A stretch of DNA of 64,000 bases, from assembly GCF_002157835.1 (NCBI RefSeq), contig NZ_CP020809.1, forward strand, positions 4,774,001 to 4,838,000. The letters run 5' to 3'. The notes beneath the pieces are model-generated. The model saw only the letters and a list, made by a program, of their open reading frames with translations. It did no database searches and was not told the DNA's origin. How positions within the stretch are numbered: the stretch's first letter is position 1; each line of letters begins with the position of its first letter. Source of the stretch: Mycobacterium dioxanotrophicus. GTDB lineage: Bacteria; Actinomycetota; Actinomycetes; Mycobacteriales; Mycobacteriaceae. Both the position numbers and the translations under genes were made by a program. Shown piece after piece: positions 1 through 8,882 of the stretch.

Positions 1-712
1 CGATCCCGGGAAAGTTCTCGATGTTGATCAGCGTCGGTACCAGGGCAGTGCCGTTGGCCAGCATCAGCTCGATGATGTCGTCGGTGATCCCGGTGCCGTG
101 CTCGATGCAGTCGATGCCTGCGTTGATCAGCCCCGGCAACGCGTCCTCACCGAACACGTGCGCGGTGACGCGGGCCCCGTTGGCGTGGGCGGCGTCGATG
201 GCGGCCTTGAGGATCTCGTCGGACCACAGCGGGGCCAGGTCGCCGACGCTGCGGTCGATCCAGTCGCCGACGAGTTTGACCCAGCCGTCGCCCCAGCGGG
301 CCTGCTCGGCCACCGCCTCCGGTAGTTGCGATTCGTCTTCGATGTCGATCGGCAGACCGGGTGAATACCGCTTGGGCCGGGCCAGGTGTCGGCCGGCCCG
401 GATGATCCTGGGCAGGTCCTCGCGGTCGTCCATGCTGCGGGTGTCGACCGGCGATCCGGCGTCGCGCAGCAGCAGCGCCCCGACGCCGCGTTCGGTCTCC
501 GCCTGGGTGACGGCCTCGTCGAATTCGACCGGACCGTGCGGTCCGAGGCCGACGTGGCAGTGTGCGTCGACGAGGCCGGGCAGGATCCAGCCACCGTCGA
601 ACACCGTCTCGGCGCCGGCGATCGGATCGGCACGCAGCACACCGCGTTCGATCCACCATTGCACGGCTTCGCCGTCTGGCAGTCCCCGACCGCGAACGTG
701 CAGGACCGTCAT
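1..712 (-). CDS. Amidohydrolase family protein (C-terminus cut by window edge)
   Basis: Metal-dependent hydrolase of the imidazolonepropionase/prolidase-like amidohydrolase superfamily. Reading leftward from an ATG at 712, about 237 residues are present and the C-terminus lies outside the window. Visible features are an N-terminal beta-sandwich segment, the metal motif DAHCHVG after WILPGLV, and a later AHVFGEDAL plus GIDCIEHGTGI that supply further histidine ligands. Its start is 5 bp from the ffh stop, so it is probably co-transcribed downstream of ffh. The same neighbour (Rv2915c) is recalled next to ffh in M. tuberculosis. Substrate cannot be told from the sequence. Confidence 0.85.
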   Translation of the reverse strand, partial: MTVLHVRGRGLPDGEAVQWWIERGVLRADPIAGAETVFDGGWILPGLVDAHCHVGLGPHGPVEFDEAVTQAETERGVGALLLRDAGSPVDTRSMDDREDLPRIIRAGRHLARPKRYSPGLPIDIEDESQLPEAVAEQARWGDGWVKLVGDWIDRSVGDLAPLWSDEILKAAIDAAHANGARVTAHVFGEDALPGLINAGIDCIEHGTGITDDIIELMLANGTALVPTLINIENFPGI

Positions 713-717
713 GGCGG

Positions 718-2286
718 CTACTTCTGGCCCGGGAACTTCAACTTCGACAGATCGAAATCGGCCAGACCCGGCGGCAGCTCGTCCAGTCCCTTGGGCATGT
801 TGGACAGGTCGGGGAACCCGGCAGGCATGCCCGGCCCGGCCAGCGGATTGCGCACCTTCGGCGGCGTCGGACCCTTGCCCGATTTGCGGCCCTTACCGGC
901 CTGCTTGTTCTTGCCCTTGGCAGCCTTACGGGTGGCGCTCTTGCGGGCGAACGGCATGCCCATCTGCCCGGCCATCGAGGACATCATCTTGCGGGCCTCG
1001 AAGAACCGGTCGACCAGCTGGTTGACCTCCGAAACGGTGACACCCGACCCGTTGGCGATGCGCAGCCGCCGGGAGGCGTTGATGATCTTCGGATCGCTGC
1101 GCTCGGCCGGGGTCATGCCGCGGATGATGGCCTGAACCCGGTCCAGTTGCTTGTCGTCGACGGCGGCCAGCGCGTCCTTCATCTGGCCCGCCCCCGGGAG
1201 CATGCCGAGCAGGTTGCCGATCGGGCCCATCTTGCGGATCGCCAGCATCTGCTCGAGGAAGTCCTCCAGCGTCAGCTCGCCCGAGCCGATCTTGGCCGCG
1301 GCCTCCTCGGCCTTCTGCTGATCGAAGACCTGTTCGGCCTGTTCGATGAGGGTGAGCACGTCACCCATGCCGAGGATGCGCGACGCCATCCGGTCGGGGT
1401 GGAAGACGTCGAAGTCTTCGAGCTTCTCGCCGGCCGACGCGAAGAGGATCGGCACGCCGGTGACCTCACGCACCGACAGCGCGGCGCCACCGCGGGCGTC
1501 GCCGTCGAGCTTGGTCAGCACGACACCGGTGAAACCGACGCCCTCGCGGAACGCGTCGGCGGTGGCGACTGCGTCCTGACCGATCATGGCGTCGAGCACG
1601 AACAGGACTTCGTCGGGGTTGACGGCCTGGCGGATCGCGGCGGCCTGGCCCATCAGTTCCTCGTCGATACCGAGGCGACCGGCGGTGTCGACGATCACCA
1701 CGTCGAAGTGCTTGGCCTTGGCCTCGGCCAGACCGGCACCGGCGACCGCCACGGGGTCACCGTGGCCGGCGTTCTCCAGCCCCTCCACCGACGTACCCGG
1801 GTGCGGCGCGAACACCGCCACCCCGGCGCGCTCACCGACGATCTTGAGCTGGTGCACGGCGCCGGGCCGTTGCAGGTCACAGGCCACCAGCAGCGGCGTA
1901 TGCCCTTGCCCCTTGAGCCATTTCGCGAGCTTGCCGGCCAGGGTGGTCTTACCGGCACCCTGGAGACCGGCCAGCATGATCACCGTGGGCGGCGTCTTCG
2001 CGAACGCCAGCTGCCGGGTCTCCCCGCCGAGGATGCCGATGAGTTCCTCGTTGACGATCTTGACGACCTGCTGTGCCGGGTTCAGCGCGGCCGACACCTC
2101 GGCGCCCTTGGCCCGGTCCTTGATGCGCGCGACGAAGGCACGCACCACCGGCAGCGAGACGTCGGCCTCCAGCAGGGCCAACCGGATTTCCCGGCTGGTC
2201 GCATCGATATCGGCGTCGGTCAACCGCCCCTTGCCGCGCAGCCCCTGCAGGGCACCGGTCAACCGGTCAGACAAGCTCTCAAACAC
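718..2286 (-). CDS. ffh: Signal recognition particle GTPase Ffh (SRP54)
   Basis: Protein part of the signal recognition particle; it binds signal sequences of nascent membrane proteins together with 4.5S RNA and docks on FtsY at the membrane. The 522-residue product has the N-domain helical bundle (1-95), the G domain with P-loop GLQGAGKTT (107-115), DTAGR (200-204) and TKLDGDARGG (258-267), then a methionine-rich M domain containing GNLLGMLPGAGQM. A Lys/Gly/Pro-rich tail follows, as in other mycobacterial Ffh. The ATG at 2286 gives the standard MFESLSDRL start. Its receptor FtsY is encoded about 5 kb away on the same strand. Confidence 0.97.
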   Translation of the reverse strand: MFESLSDRLTGALQGLRGKGRLTDADIDATSREIRLALLEADVSLPVVRAFVARIKDRAKGAEVSAALNPAQQVVKIVNEELIGILGGETRQLAFAKTPPTVIMLAGLQGAGKTTLAGKLAKWLKGQGHTPLLVACDLQRPGAVHQLKIVGERAGVAVFAPHPGTSVEGLENAGHGDPVAVAGAGLAEAKAKHFDVVIVDTAGRLGIDEELMGQAAAIRQAVNPDEVLFVLDAMIGQDAVATADAFREGVGFTGVVLTKLDGDARGGAALSVREVTGVPILFASAGEKLEDFDVFHPDRMASRILGMGDVLTLIEQAEQVFDQQKAEEAAAKIGSGELTLEDFLEQMLAIRKMGPIGNLLGMLPGAGQMKDALAAVDDKQLDRVQAIIRGMTPAERSDPKIINASRRLRIANGSGVTVSEVNQLVDRFFEARKMMSSMAGQMGMPFARKSATRKAAKGKNKQAGKGRKSGKGPTPPKVRNPLAGPGMPAGFPDLSNMPKGLDELPPGLADFDLSKLKFPGQK

Positions 2287-2555
2287 GTCGTAAGCCTAAC
2301 GGTCCGAGATTGGTGTTGTAGTTGCGCGCCGCGTGCCGGCTCCCACGACGTCCAGCGCCCAGCAGATGAGGCAGGACAGTACGAACGCTCCGATGTTCAA
2401 AACCCATGACTTGATCCATATCCCCCGAATTCGGTCATGCGCCCAATCATGGCCCATCGACCGGCCTGCCCCGGTGAACGGTTGCCTGCCCTGGCTCGTG
2501 AACAGAACGGGTCGACCCTCTGATCATCACTTCACACATTCAGGAGGAAGCGGCC

Positions 2556-2786
2556 ATGAACACAACTACTGGAATCACGCGCCTGCGCAAGTCCGCCGGG
2601 TTGACGGTGTTGGCCTTGATGCTGGCCGGTGCGGGACTGGGGCTCGGCGCGGGCATCGCGCAGGCCCAACCGACCCATCCTCGGCCACATCCCGTCCTTG
2701 TTCGCCATGACCTCGACCGCTTTGTCGACCGTCATTTCCCGAACAGTCCGCTTGACCGGTTCCTCGACCGGCTCTTCCGCGACTGA
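2556..2786 (+). CDS. Small secreted protein, unknown function
   Basis: A 76-residue protein with a clear Sec signal peptide: positively charged N-terminus (RLRKS), hydrophobic stretch around 16-34, and an alanine-rich cleavage site ending AQA near residue 37. The mature part is only about 39 residues and contains two imperfect copies of LDRF(V/L)DR(H/L)F, which would form a charged amphipathic helix. A strong ribosome-binding site AGGAGG lies 8-12 bp before the ATG, which supports translation. I do not recognise a family. It is alone on the + strand between ffh and glnD, with a hairpin just downstream. Confidence 0.7.
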   Translation: MNTTTGITRLRKSAGLTVLALMLAGAGLGLGAGIAQAQPTHPRPHPVLVRHDLDRFVDRHFPNSPLDRFLDRLFRD

Positions 2787-2805
2787 CGGACGAACCAACG
2801 GGCGG

Positions 2806-2841
2806 CCTGCGGCTCAGGGCTTGGCGAGCTTGAGCCGCAGG
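2806..2841. terminator. Hairpin between convergent genes (small secreted protein / glnD)
   Basis: Perfect 11-bp inverted repeat CCTGCGGCTCA (2806-2816) and TGAGCCGCAGG (2831-2841) around a 14-nt loop, located between the stop at 2786 and the glnD stop at 2849. There is no U-tract, which is common for mycobacterial terminators. It could serve both strands. Confidence 0.55.
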
Positions 2842-2848
2842 TAAGCGG

Positions 2849-5341
2849 TCAACTGGCCTGCTCGGCGGGTTTGGCCGGCTTGGCCGGGGGCGGCGCCGGC
2901 AGGATCGCGTACAGATCGCGTTGCAGCTCCTCGCGCAGTGCGGTCCGGCTGGAGCCGGCGGAGTCCTGGTCCGGAACCGTGATACCGAAGGCGTCGAGCA
3001 CCGAGGAGCCCAGCGTCGTCACCTTCGCCCAGGCGATGTCGACGCCGTCACGCTCGAACACCGCGGTCAATCGGGACAGCAGCCCGGGCCGGTCGGCGCT
3101 GCGGATCTGCACGACCAACTCCCCCGGCGCCCCGCCGTCCGACCACAGGATGCGCGGTGGCGCCGGAACATGATTGGCCGGGACCGCCGCCAGGATCTCG
3201 CCCGCCCGGGTGGTCGGATACTGCGCGGCCTCGCGCTCGCGCGCCAGCAGCGTGCCGAGCACGTCGAGCTCCCCGTCGAGGGCGAGGATGAACTGCTGCC
3301 GCAGCAGCCCGGCCTCCGGCGGCGAGCCGAACAGCGGCGACACCACGAAGGTGTTGATCGCCGAGCCCTGATGGCTGTTCACCGAAGCCGAGTGCACTCG
3401 TAGGGAATTCAACGCCAGCACCCCGGCGGCCTTGGACAGCAGACCGCGCCGGTCCGCAGCGATCATCGTGACGTTGTAGATGTGCTGACCGTCGCCGGCG
3501 GCCAGTTCGACGTGCACGCCGCCATCGGCGGCCAGCGCAACGAACCTCGGCTCGATCGGATCCGGTTGCGGCAGCGGCTCACCCACCATCACCAGCCGGC
3601 AGCGACGCACGAGATCGCCGATGAGCGACGCCTTCCAATCGCCCCAGACACCCGGGCCGGTGGCCAGCGAATCGGCCTCGGCCAACGCGGCGAGCAGCTC
3701 CAACAGCACCAGGTCACCGCCGAGCGTCTCGGCGACGGCATCAATTGTCTTGGGGTCCTGGAGATCCCGGCGCGTGGCGGTGTGGGGCAACAGCAGGTGG
3801 TGGCGCACCAGCTTCGACAGCACGTCGATATCGGATGGCCACAGGCCCAGCCGTGTGCCGATCTGCGTTGCGAGTTCGGCGCCGATCACGCTGTGGTCCC
3901 CGCCGCGGCCCTTGCCGATGTCGTGACACAGCGCGCCGAGCAGCAGCAGGTCTGGACGAGACACTCGGGTGGTGAAAGCGCTTGCCCGCGAGACTGTTTC
4001 AACGAGATGCCGGTCGACGGTCCAGATGTGCACGACATCTCGGGGCGGTAGGTCGCGCACGGCCCCCCACTCGGGAAAGAGCCTGCCCCACAAACCGGTC
4101 CGGTCCAGCGCCTCGATGGTCGCGACAGCGGCGGGCCCCGATGCGAGGAGAACCAGTAGATCCTTGAGGGCCTGCCGGGGCCATGGCGTGCGCAGTTCAG
4201 GTGCCCGTTCCCCCAGTCGCCCCAGGGTCGATACGGCCATCGGCAGCCCCGTCGTGGCCGAGGCCGCGGCGACACGCAGGATCAGGCCGGGGTCACGTTC
4301 CGGCCGAGCATCGCGGGCCAGGATCACCTCACCGGCGTATTCGATGACGCCCTCGTCGAGCGGTCGGCGCACCGGCCGGCGCAACGCGGCAAAGCCACGC
4401 CGGGGTAATGCGTTGGCGGCGGTGCGAATCCCCGCGTCCACGTAGTAGCTGACCGTACGGGCGGCGTCGGAGAGCACCCGGGCCAGGTCGAACCGGTCCC
4501 CGATGCGCAGCGCCGCAGCGATCTCGTCCGCGTGCTGGGCCAGCAACAGCTCCCGGCCGCGGCCGGACACCCGGTGCAGTTCCGTGCGCACGTTGAGCAA
4601 CGCCAGGTGGGCATCACCGAGCGTTCCGATCGGCGACGCCAGTGCCCGGCTGGGGTACACATCGGCCAGCTGCGCGATGGCCAGCGCGTTGAGCAGCTGG
4701 ACGTCGCGCAGCCCGCCGCGGCCGGACTTGAGATCGGGCTCGGCGCGGTGCGCGATCTGCCCGCTGCGCTCCCAACGGGCCTGCGCGTGCGTGACAAGTT
4801 CGTCGAACCGCGACGCGACGCCGATGCGCCACTGCCTGCGCGCGCCGCCGACCAGGAGCGAGGACAGGTCCGCGTCGCCGGCGATGTGGCGGACCTCGAG
4901 CATCGCCAGGCCCACCGAGATGTCGTCATTGGCCACCCGCAATGCCTCGGGCACCGTGCGCACGCTGTGGTCGAGGCGAATGTTGGCGTCCCACAACGGA
5001 TACCACAACTTCTCTGCGACCTCGCTGACCACTTCGGTCGGCATGTTGTTGTGCAACAGCATCAGATCCAGGTCCGAGTACGGCAGCATCTCGCCGCGCC
5101 CGAGCCCGCCGGAGGCCACTATGGCGAACCCGCTGTCGGCGGTGACACCGATCTCGGTTGCCTTTGTGACGAGCCAGAATTCGTACAGATCGAGCAGTGC
5201 GTCGCGCAGTGCCGACGCGTCGAGTTGGCGTGCACCCGAAAGCAATTGCGCGGTGGCCGCCGCCAGATCGGTGGCAGGCCGCAACGAATCCGGCTCCTCG
5301 CGCGAGCGCCCGTACGCGGACTCTGGTTGCTGCTCAAACAT
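2849..5341 (-). CDS. glnD: PII uridylyl/adenylyl-transferase GlnD
   Basis: Bifunctional nucleotidyltransferase/removing enzyme that modifies the PII protein GlnB in response to nitrogen status; in actinobacteria the modification is adenylylation. The 830-residue product has the nucleotidyltransferase motif GGLGRGE (78-84) with catalytic D90 and D92 in YSDLDL, an HD hydrolase domain with [13 protein letters not shown] near residue 470, and two C-terminal ACT domains ([17 protein letters not shown] and [16 protein letters not shown]). It is the last gene of the amt-glnB-glnD operon, 91 bp after glnB. Start MFEQQPESA is the only nearby ATG before the conserved region. Confidence 0.96.
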   Translation of the reverse strand: MFEQQPESAYGRSREEPDSLRPATDLAAATAQLLSGARQLDASALRDALLDLYEFWLVTKATEIGVTADSGFAIVASGGLGRGEMLPYSDLDLMLLHNNMPTEVVSEVAEKLWYPLWDANIRLDHSVRTVPEALRVANDDISVGLAMLEVRHIAGDADLSSLLVGGARRQWRIGVASRFDELVTHAQARWERSGQIAHRAEPDLKSGRGGLRDVQLLNALAIAQLADVYPSRALASPIGTLGDAHLALLNVRTELHRVSGRGRELLLAQHADEIAAALRIGDRFDLARVLSDAARTVSYYVDAGIRTAANALPRRGFAALRRPVRRPLDEGVIEYAGEVILARDARPERDPGLILRVAAASATTGLPMAVSTLGRLGERAPELRTPWPRQALKDLLVLLASGPAAVATIEALDRTGLWGRLFPEWGAVRDLPPRDVVHIWTVDRHLVETVSRASAFTTRVSRPDLLLLGALCHDIGKGRGGDHSVIGAELATQIGTRLGLWPSDIDVLSKLVRHHLLLPHTATRRDLQDPKTIDAVAETLGGDLVLLELLAALAEADSLATGPGVWGDWKASLIGDLVRRCRLVMVGEPLPQPDPIEPRFVALAADGGVHVELAAGDGQHIYNVTMIAADRRGLLSKAAGVLALNSLRVHSASVNSHQGSAINTFVVSPLFGSPPEAGLLRQQFILALDGELDVLGTLLAREREAAQYPTTRAGEILAAVPANHVPAPPRILWSDGGAPGELVVQIRSADRPGLLSRLTAVFERDGVDIAWAKVTTLGSSVLDAFGITVPDQDSAGSSRTALREELQRDLYAILPAPPPAKPAKPAEQAS

Positions 5342-5432
5342 TTTCGACTCCCTCCCCCGGCCAATTACCTACCAGCGCTGCGACGGTGCCTGGCCGGGAG
5401 AGTCGGTCGATCACGCCCTCGACCGACCGCGG

Positions 5433-5777
<345 letters not shown>

Positions 5778-7133
5778 TTATTCCTCCCCGCCGCGACGAC
5801 CGAGAACAGATCCGGTTCCGACAGCGACGAAGTCGTACGCGCTTTCCGCATGTTCGGCCTCATCGATGCCGGACGCCTCCTGTTCTTTGTCCAGGCGCAG
5901 GCCCACGGTGTATTTGACAATCAACGCCAAGATAGCGGTACCCACCGCCGAATAGAGTAGAACCGCACCGGCCCCGACCGCCTGTCGCCACAGCTGGTCG
6001 AACCCGCCGCCGTAAAACAGGCCGGCGACTCCGGCGGGCGCTTCCTTGGTGGCCACCAGGCCGACCAGAAGCGTGCCGACGATGCCTCCGACCAGGTGAA
6101 CACCCACGACGTCGAGCGAATCGTCGAAACCGAACTTGAACTTCAGCCCCACCGCCAGCGCGCACAGCACGCCCGCGGACACGCCGATGACGAGTGCACC
6201 CACGACGTTCACCGACGAGCACGACGGCGTGATGGCAACCAGTCCGGCCACGATGCCCGAGGCCGCACCCAGTGAGGTCGCGTGGCCGTCCCGGATGCGT
6301 TCGGTGAGCAGCCAGGCCAGCATGGCCGCCGCGGTCGCCACCGTCGTGGTGATGAAGGTCGCACCCGCAGCCCCGTTGGCGGACACCGCGGACCCGGCGT
6401 TGAACCCGTACCAGCCGAACCACAGCAGGCCGGCGCCGAGCATCACGAACGGCAGGTTGTGCGGGCGCATCGGGGTACCCGGCCAGCCGAGCCGCTTGCC
6501 CAGGATGATGGCGAGGACCAGGCCGGCGGTACCGGCGTTGATGTGCACCGCCGTGCCACCGGCGAAGTCAATTGCCTTGAGCTGGTTGGCGATCCAGCCA
6601 CCGTGGTGAATGATGGCGTCGGTCTTGGGATCCTTGACGTCGAAGTCGAACACCCAGTGCGCGACCGGGAAATACACGATCGTCGACCACAGTGCGGCGA
6701 ACAGCAGCCATCCGCCGAACTTGAGCCGGTCGGCGACAGCGCCGGAGATCAGCGCGACGGTGATGATCGCGAACATCAACTGGAAGCCGACGAACACGGT
6801 GGCGGGGATGGTGCCTGCGAGCGCGATGGGCGCGTCCGCCGATCCGTTCGTGCCGATCAGCCCCTTGAGGCCGAAGAACTGGGCCGGGTCACCGATCACC
6901 CCGGCGGTGTTGTTGCCGAAGGCAACTGAGTAGCCGTACAGCACCCACAGCACGGTCACCACGCCCATGGCGCTCACGCTCATCATGATCATGTTGAGCA
7001 CACCTTTGGCGCGCACCATGCCGCCGTAGAAGAAGGCCAGGCCCGGCGTCATCAACAGCACAAGCGCCGCACTGGCCAGCATCCACGCCGTGTCACCGGT
7101 ATCCGGTGCGCCCATCAACGGGAATTGCTCCAC
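5778..7133 (-). CDS. amt: Ammonium transporter Amt
   Basis: Trimeric membrane channel for ammonium uptake. The 451-residue protein begins directly with the first membrane helix (DTAWMLASAALVLLMTPGLAF), has about eleven hydrophobic segments, the first pore histidine in GGTAVHINAGTAGL, the second in VVGVHLVGGIVG, and a short charged cytoplasmic tail (KEQEASGIDEAEHAES). It is the first gene of amt-glnB-glnD; the PII protein GlnB would block the pore when nitrogen is plentiful. Start MEQFPLMGAPD follows a purine-rich AGGAGG-like site (complement of 7141-7147). GlnR-type boxes lie 80-150 bp upstream. Confidence 0.96.
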   Translation of the reverse strand: MEQFPLMGAPDTGDTAWMLASAALVLLMTPGLAFFYGGMVRAKGVLNMIMMSVSAMGVVTVLWVLYGYSVAFGNNTAGVIGDPAQFFGLKGLIGTNGSADAPIALAGTIPATVFVGFQLMFAIITVALISGAVADRLKFGGWLLFAALWSTIVYFPVAHWVFDFDVKDPKTDAIIHHGGWIANQLKAIDFAGGTAVHINAGTAGLVLAIILGKRLGWPGTPMRPHNLPFVMLGAGLLWFGWYGFNAGSAVSANGAAGATFITTTVATAAAMLAWLLTERIRDGHATSLGAASGIVAGLVAITPSCSSVNVVGALVIGVSAGVLCALAVGLKFKFGFDDSLDVVGVHLVGGIVGTLLVGLVATKEAPAGVAGLFYGGGFDQLWRQAVGAGAVLLYSAVGTAILALIVKYTVGLRLDKEQEASGIDEAEHAESAYDFVAVGTGSVLGRRGGEE

Positions 7134-7213
7134 TCGCAGTTTCCTCCTTCACCACGCCACGGCCGCAAGGATTTACGAACCGTTGACCTGGTTCAAGACA
7201 ATGCTGAGTAGAT

Positions 7214-7283
7214 GTTTCGGCGACGACGCCGTCGTGTTTCGCTCGCGTGAACGGATGCCCGGGTCGCGTTTCGCCGGTGTTAC
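7214..7283 (-). promoter_or_regulatory. GlnR-type operator array upstream of amt-glnB-glnD
   Basis: On the minus strand 7283-7268 reads GTAAC-6 nt-GAAAC, an exact match to the actinobacterial GlnR box gTnAC-n6-GaAAc. A second near match, TTCAC-6 nt-GAAAC, lies at 7251-7236 (32 bp away), and a third GAAAC half-site at 7218-7214 (22 bp further). These spacings are about three and two helical turns. GlnR is the known activator of amt-glnB-glnD in mycobacteria under nitrogen limitation; binding here is inferred from sequence only. Confidence 0.65.
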
Positions 7284-7308
7284 ACCGTGCGCTTTTGGCG
7301 CGGAGAGC

Positions 7309-8757
7309 TCAGCCGAGGAGGGCGTCGACGAACGCGCCCGGCTCGAACGGGGCCAGATCGTCGGGCCCCTCACCGAGACCGACGAGCTTGACCGGGACGC
7401 CGAGTTCCTGCTGCACGCGGAACACGATGCCGCCCTTGGCCGTGCCGTCGAGCTTGGTCAGCACCACGCCGGTGATGTCGACGACTTCGGCGAACACCTT
7501 GGCCTGCGGCAGGCTGTTCTGCCCGATGGTGGCGTCCAGGACGAGCAGCACCTCGTCGACGGCAGCGCGCTTCTCCACCACCCGCTTGACCTTGCCGAGC
7601 TCGTCCATGAGACCGGTCTTGGTGTGCAGCCGCCCGGCGGTGTCTACGACCACGACGTCGGCACCGGTGGAGATGCCCTCGTCGACCGCGTCGAACGCGA
7701 CCGACGCAGGATCGGCCCCCTCCGGGCCGCGCACCACATCGGCGCCCACCCGCGCCGCCCAGGTCTGGAGTTGGTCGGCGGCGGCCGCTCGGAAGGTGTC
7801 GGCGGCACCCAGCACCACGCGGCGGCCGTCGGCCACCAGGACGCGCGCCAGCTTCCCGACGGTGGTGGTCTTACCGGTGCCGTTGACACCGACCACGAGC
7901 AACACCGATGGCTTGTCGGCATGCGGCAGGGCACGAATCGAGCGGTCCAGCTCGGGTCGCAGTTCGGAGATGAGGACGTCGCGCAGCACCGCGCGGGCTT
8001 GGGCCTCGGTCCGCACCCCCTTGCTGGCCATCTCTGAACGCAGCGCAGCGACAACAGATTCGGTCACGACCGGTCCGAGGTCGGCGATCAGCAGCGTGTC
8101 CTCGACCTCCTCCCAGGAGTCTTCGTCGAGGTCACCGCCACCGAGCAGCCCCAGCATGCTGCGGCCGAGCGCGTTCTGAGACTTCGACAGCCGGCCACGC
8201 AGCCGATCCAGGCGGCCTTCGGTCGGTGCGATCTCCTCCAGCGCAGGCGCGACGGGCGCCGCGGGCGCGACAGGCGCCTCGGGCGCGACGGGCGCCTCGG
8301 GCGCGACGGGCGCCTCCGCTTCGGCGGGCGCCGGCGCCTCGTCCACGACCGGTTCGGCCTCGGCCGTCGGGGCGTCCTCGACCGGGCGTTCTACCGGGGG
8401 CGCGGCCTCCTCGACGGGGGGTTCGGGCAACCGCACGTCGGAGATGGGACGCTTCGGGGCGTCCCGCGGGATCGTCGCATCGTCACCGACCGCGGGCAAC
8501 CCGCTGGTGTCGATGCGCTCCACCTTCGGAGGCGCCGCCTTGGGAGGAGCCGGCGGAGCGGTCGCCGATTGGCTGAACGTTATGCCCGAGGACGCCGTGT
8601 ACCCGCCTGAGCGGTCGATGGGCTTGGCGGTGGTGTCCGGGCCCGACAGGCTGATCCGCCGCCGTCGGTACCGAACCAATCCGACAACGAGCGCAGTAAC
8701 CAGCAGAACAGCAATGACCGCTATCGCGATCCACAGACCTTCCGACACGGCAGCCAT
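7309..8757 (-). CDS. ftsY: Signal recognition particle receptor FtsY
   Basis: Membrane-associated GTPase that receives SRP-ribosome complexes. Starting at the ATG at 8757 (MAAVSEGLW) it has about 482 residues: an N-terminal membrane helix (LWIAIAVIAVLLVTALVVGL) followed by Arg-rich RYRRRR, a Pro/Ala/Glu-rich acidic A domain with repeated APVAPE, then the NG domain with P-loop GVNGTGKTT, DTAGRLHTK and TKLDGTAKGG. Mycobacterial FtsY is known to be membrane-anchored in this way. A start 20 codons upstream (8817) is open but adds residues that precede the membrane helix and look non-conserved. It lies downstream of smc on the same strand. Confidence 0.94.
   Translation of the reverse strand: MAAVSEGLWIAIAVIAVLLVTALVVGLVRYRRRRISLSGPDTTAKPIDRSGGYTASSGITFSQSATAPPAPPKAAPPKVERIDTSGLPAVGDDATIPRDAPKRPISDVRLPEPPVEEAAPPVERPVEDAPTAEAEPVVDEAPAPAEAEAPVAPEAPVAPEAPVAPAAPVAPALEEIAPTEGRLDRLRGRLSKSQNALGRSMLGLLGGGDLDEDSWEEVEDTLLIADLGPVVTESVVAALRSEMASKGVRTEAQARAVLRDVLISELRPELDRSIRALPHADKPSVLLVVGVNGTGKTTTVGKLARVLVADGRRVVLGAADTFRAAAADQLQTWAARVGADVVRGPEGADPASVAFDAVDEGISTGADVVVVDTAGRLHTKTGLMDELGKVKRVVEKRAAVDEVLLVLDATIGQNSLPQAKVFAEVVDITGVVLTKLDGTAKGGIVFRVQQELGVPVKLVGLGEGPDDLAPFEPGAFVDALLG
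8245..8316 (+). repeat. 18-bp tandem repeat inside ftsY
   Basis: Four consecutive 18-bp units (8245-8262, 8263-8280, 8281-8298, 8299-8316); the last two are identical GGGCGCGACGGGCGCCTC. They encode the APVAPE repeats of the acidic linker. The length is a multiple of three, so copy number changes would keep the frame. Confidence 0.85.
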
Positions 8758-8882
8758 TGTCGCAGGGGTGCCGCCGCTCGACGATCTGCCCCGCACCCAC
8801 GGCAGTGGGGCACCCATGAACCGACGGCGCGGTGGCGGCCCAAGCCCCTGCGCGGCGGGTCAGATCGGCCGACGGTCCGGGC

